Made by a program: the position numbers and the translations under genes. Below the pieces are notes generated by a model that worked only from the letters and a program-made list of their open reading frames with translations, was not told the origin of the DNA and did not search any database. Shown here piece by piece: positions 12,901-23,700 of a stretch of DNA of 64,000 nucleotides; positions within the stretch are counted from its first letter, which is position 1, and the number at the start of each line of letters is the position of its first letter. This DNA comes from Plectrocnemia conspersa (Eukaryota > Arthropoda > Insecta > Trichoptera > Polycentropodidae), in the NCBI GenBank assembly GCA_009617715.1, contig VTFK01000546.1, positions 62,001 to 126,000 of the forward strand, written 5' to 3'.

Positions 12901-14441
12901 GCGGTAAAGCGTTTAAAACCAAAAAAGATATTACAAAACATATCCGAGATCGTAGAGAAAATCACGGCTTTCAATGTGAAGAATGTCATAAAACGTTTGA
13001 CACTAAAAAAAAAATTTCACAACATATGCTAACTCATAACGACTTTGCCTGCGAAAAATGTAATAAAAGTTTTGAAACAAAATGTATTCTTTTACAGCAT
13101 ATGCTAACTCATGCCTATGAATGCGAAATATGTGGAAAAGTATTCCTGACTAATTCCGATCTTTCGAGACATATTAAATCTCATAGCAACGTTCGCAAGT
13201 TTGAATGCGAAGTATGCGGAAAAGCATTCAAAACGAAATGTGTGCATTCGAACCATATGATTACTCATGGCGACGTTTACGCCTATGAATGTAAAAAGTG
13301 TGAAAAAAGGTTCAAAATATATTCGGAGCTTTCGCGACATATGAAAACTCACAGCGACGCCTATGCCTATGAATGTGAAAAATGTGGTAAAACATACAAA
13401 ACTAAAAACAGTATTGCACAACATATGATAGTTCATAATTTGCCACATTCCCACTTTCAATGTGAAAAATGTGGCAAAGCATACAAAAATAGAAATAGTA
13501 TTGCACAACATTTGCTAGTTCATAAAGACGTTCGCCATTTTGAATGTGGAATATGTGGGAAAGCGTTCAAATCAAACCATTTTCTTTCGTTTCATATGAT
13601 AACTCATAGTGACGCTTATGCCTATCAGCGTGAAAAATGTGGAACAGAATTCAATGTTGAATCAGATCTTTCGCTAGGTACGATAACTCATAGAAACGCT
13701 CGCACCTATAAATGTGACAAATGTGGAAAAGTATTCAAAACTAAAAAAGGTATTACGGTACATATCCTAAATCATGGCCGCGTTCATGACTTTAAATGTA
13801 TAAAGTGTCATAAAATATTTGTAAACAAAAGAAATTTTACACAACATATGTTAGTTCATAGTGACGTTTTAAACTTTAAATGTGAAAAGTGCAGTAAAGC
13901 GTTCAGAACCAAATTTATTCTTTTACGGCATATGATGTCACACGCCTACGAACGCGATAAAAGGGGAAAAGACATCAATGTAAATTCTGAGCTCTTACAG
14001 CAAATAATAACTCAAAGAAACGCTAAAGTCCATGAATGTGAAACGTGTGGAAAGGTATACTTAACTAGATTCGAATTTAAAAAGCATATTCAAATTCATG
14101 TAGAAGTTCGCGCTTTTAAATGTGAAATATGTGAAAAAACATTCAAAACACAATTGTGCGTTTCGCAGCATATGTCGACTCATTATAAAACTCACGCTTA
14201 TAAATGTGAAAAATGTGGGAAAGAATACAGATCAAAATTTACTATTTTGCGGCACATGTTGACTCATAGCGATGCTCTTGGCCTTAAATGCGAAAAATGT
14301 GGAAAAACGTATTTGACTCAATCCGAACTTATGACCCATTCTCAATTGCATAATGATGTTCGTGCCTTCAAATGCGAAAAATGCGAGAAAGCATTCCAAA
14401 CAAAGCCTAATCTCTTACGGCATATGAAAACTCATAAGTAA
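9920..14441 (+). CDS. C2H2 poly-zinc-finger protein 2 (tandem paralog)
   Basis: Proposed exons are 9920-9938, 11924-11988, 12053-12128, 12186-12262 and 12342-14441 (778 aa), with the same exon count and phases as zinc-finger gene 1. The N-terminus reads MAFIKT then EADSENDEET and remains acidic; exon ends DDMFET and the ANTTS block of the next exon match the paralog. From residue 95 there are about 25 C2H2 units. At least three are broken: the seventh loses its normal H-x3-H spacing (KHIRDRRENH), one reads YQREKCGTEF (first Cys lost), and one reads ERDKRGKDIN with LQQIITQ (all ligands lost). Some linkers are shortened (HNDFACEKC, HAYECEIC). A block of CHK-type fingers near units 5-7 recurs near units 17-19, suggesting internal segmental duplication. 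It is presumably a nuclear DNA-binding protein of unknown target. AATAAA lies at 14465. The finger exon is secure; the first exon is inferred from the paralog. Confidence 0.8.
10193..11125. repeat. family A repeat copy
   Basis: This lies inside intron 1 of zinc-finger gene 2. It starts GGGACATCATTTTA, then a GGGAG-rich run, GGCCAGTCAG, ATATTTCGATTTCATT and CTGGCCAAATTCAA (to 10340). The AT-rich arm at 10910-11125 has ACATCGCATGTAAATAAA, GCACCTGCCAGATAAAT and CACTGGTAAAAATATATATA. The DNA between (10345-10905) has no clear family match; it includes a tandem CAAATGANTGGAAATCTTT pair near 10358 and 10428. Confidence 0.6.
11126..11640. other. unclassified GC-richer segment
   Basis: This lies directly after the family A arm and inside intron 1 of zinc-finger gene 2. 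It is less AT-rich than its surroundings and has a TATATA near 11385. Open frames of about 70-127 codons run both ways without a recognisable domain. It may be another inserted element, but I see no target duplication. Confidence 0.3.
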
Positions 14442-15057
14442 AAAAATATGGAAAAGCTTTTAAAAATAAATAATTTAATAGACGTAACGGTCCACAGTCC
14501 TAAAAATTAAATATGAGCATATTGGTGTTGCCGATGAAGTCGTTTAGTGCAGCTGAACACTCAGACTGGCGATTGAACCGGTCGGAGAAACTTTTGATTT
14601 TATTATGTTTTTAGCGGATAATTTGAAACTGTCTATTTATAAATTTTAAGATAACATTGAGGTTTAAATTAAAAAGTTATATTTCTAAGCAAAACGTATT
14701 TTATTTATTATCTTGTCCGTTCCTAGGTTTGTGAATAATGCATTTCGATGATCTTTATGTCTGACTTCAGTGATGACTTATTTGAAATGTTTGCAGCAGT
14801 GAAAGATTTCAAAATTAAAACTCAAATGCTCAAAGTTGGAATGAGACATTTTCATTTGTGCATGGCATATTCCTCAAAATACGCACATTTGAAATTTGTA
14901 AGTATATCATTTTCCTATTAAAAGTTACAAGAAGGCCTTTCAGTTTTGAAGATTTTGATTTGAAGAAACAACTGCCATTGAAGATGCAAAATGAAGGAGG
15001 GGTAGTTAAAGAAGGAATTTAAATCCAACAAAATGTAAAAGAAAACAGGATACAGGG
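14442..15057. other. downstream of zinc-finger gene 2, no further gene seen
   Basis: AATAAA at 14465-14470 can serve the gene. The remainder is AT-rich without recognisable domains. Confidence 0.5.
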
Positions 15058-15133
15058 ACATCATTTGGGAGCAGAGCAAGTGGGGGCTTTTGTCCCCCAT
15101 TGAATTTGGCCAGAAGAATTCATGTCATGTAAT

Positions 15134-15324
15134 CAGTAGCGTAACTATGGGGGGGGCGGGCCGCCCCGGGCGGCACTTGCTTGGGGGCGGCATATTCGTG
15201 ATGGGATCGTCTAGTGTGGTTCTTAACCCTGAATGCACTAAAATATATTTATTTTAAGAAAGGCTGATTTTATCTTTTAAGGATCGCCCTGCCCTGGGTG
15301 GCACATACCCTAGCTACACCACTG
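15134..15324. mobile_element. hAT-type MITE with 8-bp target duplication
   Basis: It is 191 bp with ends CAGTAGCGTAACTATG and the inverted CTAGCTACACCACTG, flanked on both sides by CATGTAAT (15126-15133 and 15325-15332). The 8-bp duplication and CAGTGG-type termini fit hAT elements. It has no coding capacity. Related ends occur near 37293, 57155 and 60355. Confidence 0.8.
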
Positions 15325-15331
15325 CATGTAA

Positions 15332-15860
15332 TCCTTCCAGTAGTGAGTTTATTTATACACATTTGTTAGTACACACCTGGGAGTGAGTTAATTTTACGTA
15401 TTTTCCATGATTATTTCTGTTGTTTTTAATTTATTATTATTTTATATTACATTGATAGTAAATTCTAGAAAAAATCACTGAATCTCAATTTTTTTTATTT
15501 GACTACATGTTTTTATTAGTATGTTTTAATAATTTATTTTAACGCTTCTATTATCAAATTTCGTTAATTTATTTTATATATTATTCGGTTTTTGTGATTT
15601 TTTACATCAATTCAGAAGCTCTCAATATTTTTTATAAAATTAATATAAAATATTTTTTGTTATGTTTATTTATTTCATACTCTTCAATTTATTGCTTTTA
15701 TTTTCTATAGAAATCATTCACATTAAATAAAATATAATTTTTTTTAATACAAATTCAATGTTTTTTATTTATTCAGTTAGAAGTAAATATATAACTATCT
15801 TGGGTAACTTCAAAACAGAAGATCGACTATCGTACATGTACAACGATACCGCTCAAAGAG
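15332..15860. mobile_element. piggyBac-like non-autonomous element, copy 1
   Basis: It matches 34187-34743 over about 530 bp: AGTAGTGAG at the left, CTGGGAGTGAGTTAATTTTACG, an AT-rich middle, GTACATGTAC and GATACCGCTCAAA at the right. The right edge abuts TTAA (15861-15864); the left edge GTAATCCTTCCAG looks like a decayed TTAACCCTTTGAG. TTAA targeting and CCCTTTGAG ends are typical of piggyBac. The right flank is family A sequence at its TTAATGAAATCG site. It is non-coding. Confidence 0.6.
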
Positions 15861-16180
15861 TTAATGAAATCGAAATATTAAAAAAACGAGCACTGACTGA
15901 CCAACTTTTGCTCCCCCCCCCCATCTCTAGAAAGAGCTGATTTGACGTCCGATTCTAAACCAGAAATTCTCGGGTTATTCCTCAAAAAATATATAAAAAA
16001 AGAGTCTCGAATCCATCACAAATAAGTCATTTCAGTGAAATCATATTGGAATACATTTTTATAGGTAGATACATATTTTTACCAGTGATAATACAAGTTA
16101 TCTAGTAGGTGCTACTAAAATTATATGATTTCAACTTTTCCATACGTAATAATATATATATATAATATATACAGATGGCC

Positions 16181-16446
16181 CTCGACTTATGCACAATTTG
16201 CTATTTCGCACATTTTAAAAAATTCCATTTTTTAAAGAGATCAAAATTATTGTAGATGGAAAATATTCTTTGGATAGCCATTTGTCAAATTATTTTTTCT
16301 ACACTTTAACCCTGCATACTTCTATTTTAGATATTTTTGTCTCGGGCCTGCATATGTTCTCTATTACAAGGCGATCAGAAGTAAAATGAAAATAAATATT
16401 GAAAAGCAGTCTCATATAATAATAAAAGTGCATTCATTAGTACAAA
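16181..16446. other. AT-rich, no gene seen
   Basis: This lies between the family A copy and the likely 3' end of MTF-1. No domain or transposon end could be supported. Confidence 0.45.
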
Positions 16447-17707
16447 ATTTATTTATATTCATATTACATAAAAATATGTATACATGTACATAAATAGAAA
16501 AAAAAACATTTATACAAACATTCTGTACATAAACTCTCAAAACGATCGACCATCGTATGTTAATTGATTAAAAGCGAACAATAACGTTAATTCAAAATTA
16601 AGCGTGACTGTGTTTTAAACTATGTAAACTCGAAGACGATTCGACTAGTATCGACATAAACATTCTTTCCGCGGATAACAAAAACGATAAAATTTTAGAA
16701 TTTCAACGATAACAATAAAATATAAATATGTTATAAAATAAACATTCCAACTTACGCAACGACACAAATTATATAAATAGCATTTAGCAAAACGGTTCTT
16801 TGGTGTGTTAGTAAGCATTGTTGATGTATGGACAAAAATGCTTCGACGATGCACTATAGATGTTTTCGATTATTTCTTTCGAGTCTATTCACATATAACT
16901 TAACACCGAATAAAATTTTAAAACGTTTAAATAATCTGACAATAAAATAATTAGAATAATACGAGCGCTAACTACCGGAGTGTCATCTTTGACGCGAGGC
17001 ATTCTTATTTCTTAAAGTTTTTTCGAATTATAGTCGCTTTAAGTAAGGATTTTCTTATAAACCTACCTCCTTATGGCATTCGTTAAAATAAATACACATC
17101 GATCGATATATTATATCAACATTTGGTAATATTAATCACAATCGTTAGCCGCATTTAAAATTACACTGCACACACGACAAGAGTTTTTTCACAATAAGAT
17201 AACTGGATCCGTATGTAAAATTACACGCTGATTTATTTAAGTTGCTCACCTTCTGAAATGTGTAGTATTTACATCGAAATCTATCCAAAAGTTGTATAAA
17301 TCTTACACGAAATTTAAATCCGAGATGCAGTAAAAATTCCAACATTCCAATAACACATTGAGACGCATCACAAGTGCCCGCTATTAGTGACATACGAGAC
17401 GGCTTAAAGAATAGATAACAAAAACATTAGAAAGTTATATCTCGAGATCAGAGTAGAATACAAAAGAAGCAGCGAGGGAATCGCCGACCTCAAGTTAGTG
17501 TTATAGGTTGAGTGATTTTCCAGATGGAAAATATTAACGTATGTTTAAAGCAGGACAAAAACTAACGATACAGTCGAAATCAGCATATAATTTTACAAAT
17601 TAATAGTGTTATTTTATCTGTGTCAATAGAAAATGCAATATTGTCGTACGGTGTTATCAAACGAGAAGCGGTAAAGTACAAACGAGCAAAAATCACAAGA
17701 CAAAATC
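16447..17707 (-). other. probable 3'UTR of the MTF-1 gene
   Basis: The stop of the MTF-1 frame is at 17708-17710. Downstream on the minus strand is about 1.2 kb of non-repetitive AT-rich sequence without supportable frames. It reaches AATAAA-type signals near 16447. The extent of the UTR is an inference. Confidence 0.45.
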
Positions 17708-20700
17708 TCACGTCATGGTCGCGTTGCTGCAGCCAAGTGAAAACGAAGAATACTTGGCCGAGACTTCCGAACATTTTTGCAGACTGCAGACGCTCGCGTC
17801 GCTTCCGTAGTTCGACATGTTCTCCATCAACTGTCGGAGTCCCTCTAAGGTTCTCAAGCATATTACGATGCAGCAGCCTTCGACCGTATCGAGCATCGGC
17901 ATCCGTCAGAGTCGCTTTCACACGGAAGCGTCGCTTTTGTCTCGTCGGTTCGTTTTCGATCTTCAGATTTATTACAGCGACAGGTTGAGACGGTCTTCGA
18001 CGCTGAACAACCGCCGCAACACGAAACGCCTTCAGATAAGACGCCGCTTTCGACCGGTTCGGCGTTCACGCTAATTTCCGCGACGGACTCGGACGCTATC
18101 AAAGCGTCTTCGGGTCCGTCGTTGCAGTCCGACTGGCACTGCATGACGGTCGGATCGCACTTGCAGTCGGAGCATTTGCATATGTCGGCGTCCGCCGTTA
18201 TATCTCGGAGGGAGCTCCTCTTGGCCACATCCTTGAAGATGTTCTCCGTCTTGACGACGTACATATCTGAAGGAGGCTCGTTGTCGAACAGCAGCGTGTC
18301 TTCCAGGTTCAGATCGGCGTTGAACAGAACCGAATTGGCGGCGTTGATCTCTAGACTCTCCGTCCCGAAAGCGTTGCTCTCGTCTCCATCGAAATATGAA
18401 GAGATCTCGCCCTCTCGCGTCGGCTTCGCGTCGAACAACTCGTCGATCTCAGAAGCGCCGGCGTCGAACAAGAAACTCTCTGCATCCGTCTCCATCACGA
18501 CACTTCCGGACGCGTCGCCGTTTAGATCGACGTAGCTCTGGACGCGAGTGGGCACGAAGGTGGCGCCGGCGAAGACGCTCTGCGTCTCCCGCTCGCCGAC
18601 GCTGACCGTTCGATCCACAACGGAGGAGGCTAAGGCGCCGACGTCCACCCACGGAGAGTGCGTTTCGATTTCGTTCGCCAGGGCCAGCTCCAAAGCTTCC
18701 TTCGCGACGCTCTCGATTTTACTGTCGAAGTTCAAAATTTCGGAAGAGTCGTTCATGATGTCGAAGACGCCGTCGATTCCCAAGCTGTCGTCGTCTGCTT
18801 TAACGGTGTCCGCGTCGCGATCGAACAACAGTTTCTCCAGATTGCCTTCCACATCCGACAGATTCATGCTATCGTTGGGAGCGACATTCCAAGTCGCTTC
18901 CGGAACGGTCGTGGGAGCGACGTCGACATCAGATTCTTCTTTATCGTAATAAGCTTCGGCGGTTTTATCGTGTGCGTTCTGAAACATAAAAAAATAAGCA
19001 TTAGGGAAAACCAATGCCATCTATTATCATAGGCCACGATGCGAAGGTTAGGAATAGAAGACGCCGGAGTGATATTCGATTTCTGACTACTTTTATAAAC
19101 ACATTGCATACCGGGCATTATTCATAAAAATGCAACCATGCAGCGAAAATTATAACCAAAACTTAATATTTTTTAGACCATTATAACTTTTAATTAGTTA
19201 ACGTTTTAAAGTGAATTTAAAAATAGTTTTGTTATGAATGTTTTTTATATTCACAATGGTAAAATCAGTAAACGTCAAACTGTGGATCGTGTACCAATAA
19301 AATGAAAAATAAATTTAGGTTTAGAATCAGTAAATATACATATTTAAAAAATAAAAACGATATAGATTATGATAAAATGATGATGATGAAATACTTTGTC
19401 ATTTTTGTGACTTTTCACAAAAATTCTTTATCTATTATTACATACTTTTTGATCAGGAACATTATTTCAGCTTTTTCATATCATAAGAATTAAGATCAGC
19501 TGCGATTGAATTAATTCACCAAAATTGATGAAACATTTTAAATACACAATTTTATCGAATTAATTGTAATACTGGAACGAATTTGATATATGTATATAAA
19601 GAATGGATCCGTACCGGCGTTTGTTTTATGCAGATTTGCATATAAATTAAATAACTAGAAATAAATTAACTGCAATCGAATTATAGAACTGATTGAACTA
19701 AAATCTCTGCATCTTGAGACAACAAATACAAAAATGTAACACGAACTTCACGAAAATTGTGACACACACCTGTTTTTGAGATAAGCATTAAACGATAATA
19801 ATGGGTGGACCTTTTTATTTTAACATTTTATTTCGTTCAATGAACGAATTCTACTAATTTCGGTCACATTAGATACGGCCGATAAATATTATATTTACAA
19901 TTTTTTCAAAGGCGTTAAAGCGTTTTTTGTTGTTGAGAAGAAGCATATCATTGTCACACATTTCGAAAAGAAATAAAGACGCATTAAGAACCCAGGATTT
20001 TACAGCGGCACTAGTCACTCAGGTATGTATATTGAAAGAAAAATCTACTACCTGTGTTGCGAATTGTTTCATTTTAATATTTTTTCAAATTTGATATGAG
20101 ATACTATAAATGAATATTTTACGAATATTAAAATATTAAAATATTCATATAGTTGAAAATTGGGTAAATAATTCGAACATTCGATTGAGAACCCTAAGTT
20201 AAATATATAATATGGATAAATAATAATAGAATAAGGTTTTACGAGTGGTTTTTGAGGTGAGTATGGGTTCTTCATTGTATTTGTTAGAAGTTGAAAGATC
20301 TGTCTTGTCTTACATTGTGCAAATATCAAACAAAATTTCAAAGTTACACAGTTGGGTGCGGTGCGAATATCACCGCATATATTGACTGTAAAGTGTTAAA
20401 AATTATTTGAATACATTTTTATTTTATTGGTACATGATTCAGTTTTATGGCAACTGATTTTATTATTACGAAAATATAATATGCTAGATATATTCATAGA
20501 AAATAAATGAAACGAAATTTTTTTTCTTAAGTTTTGAGCCTCTCGAATTTAAGATATCGATTTTTTCAACTATTTTTATTAATATAATATTAGTAACATC
20601 TTTGGCTAAAGCGCTAAATGAATAGGTTACAGTAACTATGCAGTTTTGTGTGATTTTGTTATATAAAGTTGAAATGACAAAACGCACATGGTATTCAATG

Positions 20701-23700
20701 TGATAATAATAAAAAACAGTTATTGAAAAATATTCACCTGAATGTTTTTCTAAACTGTCGATTTCATAATTTTGTATTGTATAATTATACTAATTTGACA
20801 AATATTAAAGTAAAAATGAATATTGTAAGTAAAATCTAATGCAATTAGAACAAAATATATATATGTGACCGAGTGCATTGATGTTAAATCTTCCCTAGCG
20901 GCCTTCTATGAGGTTCTTTACTGTGCATTCGACCAGCTCTTTATTTGAAAGCGCCCTCGAGTGCTTGACGTGTCATATCCTAGATGGTTTTCTCATGAGA
21001 TCATCTCATTGCTAAAAAGAATGCACGCCTTTCATAAGTTATGGAAGAGATCGGGACATCCATCTGCTCTGGAGGAATTTCGTTCATCAAGAGCACGCGT
21101 TAAGTGTTTGATAATTTCCTGTCATCGCAATCATTACAAAAATTACCTAAAACAAGTAATTAATGATCCTAAAGCGTTCTGGAAATTCATTAACACTAAA
21201 CGCGCTACTCAATCGACGTTGAAAGTGATGAACCTCGACGATAAAACATTGGACGGTTCACAAAATACTGCTGACAGTTTTGCGCAATATTTTCGTTCTG
21301 TTTTCGAGGAATATTTTTCACCTTCTGCTCAGTCGCTTCCTTCTTCATGTTCTTGGTCTTCAGTACTGACCATCAAAGAAACTGAGCACTCAGACCTTAA
21401 ATACGGATTTAATAAATTAAAGACAGGTTCCTCTGGACCTGATTTAATTCCCGATTTTATTTTGAAGGGTTGCGAAGTCAGTCTCGCTGCTCCTCTAAAA
21501 TGTATTTATGATCTGATTCTCAAGACATCATCATTTCCTGATCTATAGAAATGCACAAAAGTCACCCCTATTCATAAAAAAGGGTGATAAATTATATATA
21601 AGACCTGCTAAATTATTTGAAATAATTATTCATAAATATCTCTTTTTCGGCAAGTTTTGTTAGACCAACAGCACGGGTTTCGTCCTGCCCGTTCCACTGT
21701 TACTAACCTTCTGTCGTTCACCAAAACGGTGACAACTTCTCTAGATGCAGGAATTCAAGTAGACGTCGTGTATACAGATTTTGAGAAAGCCTTTGACAAA
21801 GTTTGTCATAGGTTATTATTAAAAAAATTGTCGAACCTCAGTTGCTCGGATAATTTAACTTAGTTATTCTCGAGTTATTTAAACAATCGTAGACAGTTTG
21901 TAATCTACGGTGGCCGATTGTCGAAAGAATATTTTACCCCTTCGGGGGTTTCCAAGGATCCAATCTGGGCCCTCAACAAAGTGATTTAGACTCTCTATGG
22001 AGATGGGCTTCCGTTAACCATCTGTCTTTTAGTGTCGGAAAGTGCCATACTGTGTCATTTTCTTGATCCCGTTCGCCATCAGCTTATTTCTACCATCTCG
22101 GTGGTAACATTTTGACTAGAGAAACTTCCACTAAAGATCTCGGAATCACTTTCGAGAGCAAATGGAGGTCTCTCTACACATACACGACGTCTGTGATAAA
22201 TCTTCCAAGATGCTCGGCTATGTTATGAGGAATGCCTTTCACTTTGACGATCCGTCAGTTATTCGCATCCTCTATGACACCTTAGTTCGTAGCATTCTTG
22301 AATCGGGATCTATAATTTGGAATCCCTGAATAGCCAAATATTCCCTTTTAGTGGAAAAAATTCAAAAAAGGTATTTAAGATACCTTTACAAAAGGACATT
22401 TGGTTATTATCCGTACTTATATCCCAGCGCCTTTCTTTTAGGAGCGTTGGGATATGATTCGCTGAGTTCTCGCAGAAAGCTGTATGTCGCTAAGCATCTT
22501 TTTAAATTACTAAAAGGTGCTGTCGACAATCCAGCTATTCTCGAGGAATTCCAGTTTTGGGTTCCGGAACATTTTCGAGAATCACCTCTTCTTACAAAAA
22601 AAAACGCACTTAGACCATTCGTGTTGACAGCCTAGAGCAGTGGTTCTTAACCGGTGCACCGCGGTGCACCAGTGCACCGCGAGCTTATTGCAAGTGCACC
22701 GCGAGAAAATTGGTAAAAACAAAAATTCCGCAAAATAGTAAAATTTTAATGTTTCAATCAATTTATATTTTATTATAGTCGTGATACCCCACAGTGGATA
22801 AATTCATTACCAAACGAAATTGTGAATCAGAACAAAATATTAATGACACTGGGAGTACAAGTGGAAGAAGTAGTGAAGATGTTACTAGACATCATACGTC
22901 TCATACAAAAGAAAATATATCCAGTAAAATAAAATAAAAAAATGGACAGTACTCTGAAGAATATTTACGTTTCAGTTTTACTAGCATCAATGAGGAAGGA
23001 TATCACATTCCACTATTGTTGTATGTGGAGAAAAACTGTCCAATATCGCGATGTATACTGACAAGTTAAATCGCCACTTCCCTACGAAGCACGCCGATCT
23101 TGCATCAAAAAGTAAAGATTACTTCAAAAGATTGTTAAGCATGCAAAATAAACAAGCGAAATAATTTGAAAAAACTGTTAAAATTTCCGATAAGGCACAA
23201 CCGGCGTCATACAAGATTGCTAAATTGATTGCTGTACAATTAAAACCACATACTATAGCAGAGTCTCTAATTTTACCTGCATATTTTGAAATAGGAAAAA
23301 TTATGTTTGGTGATAAAGCAAAAAGGAAATTATGAAAATTCCTCTTTCAAACGATACAATAAAAAAAAAAATTAAATATGTCAGATGATACTGAGAAAAC
23401 AGTTAAGGATAAACTTTCCAAGCGATATTTTGTTTTACAAGTCGACAAATACTAGGATTCGTTCAAATAAAGGTACAAATACTAGGATTCGTTCGTTTCA
23501 TAACTGAAAACAAAATAGTGAATCAATATATATGCTGCAAAGAACTTACCGAGCATACGACAGGACAAGATGTTTTTGATCTTATTTATTCATATTTAGA
23601 ACAATTTAAAATATCGTGGGAGTTATGTGTAGGAATTTGTATGGATGGTGCACCTTCAATGGTAGGCTCATTTAAAGGATTTGTAACCCTTGCAAAGACA

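Larger units (their letters stand above)
15058..16180. repeat. family A copy carrying two nested MITEs
   Basis: The left part (15058-15133) reads GGGACATCATTTGGGA to TTGGCCAGAA and CATGTCATGTAAT. The right part resumes at TTAATGAAATCGAAATATT (15861), passes CTGACTGACC and a run of C, and ends the short module at TTTGACGTCC. It then continues with TCTAAACCAGAAATT and the TACCAGTGATAA arm to 16180. The two parts are separated by a hAT-type MITE and a piggyBac-like element. The short module therefore has inverted GGGACRTCATTT ends. Confidence 0.7.

Noticed and set aside
12777..13511. Minus-strand frames inside the zinc-finger array
   Set aside because: They are periodic shadows of the 84-bp finger repeat.
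4825..14441. CRISPR-like array, suggested by regular spacing
   Set aside because: The 84-bp period is coding and encodes zinc fingers; there are no repeat-spacer units, and the organism is a eukaryote.
18122..19032. Plus-strand open frames of 124-137 codons across the last MTF-1 exon
   Set aside because: They are antisense shadows; the minus frame carries the cysteine cluster and correct splice phases.
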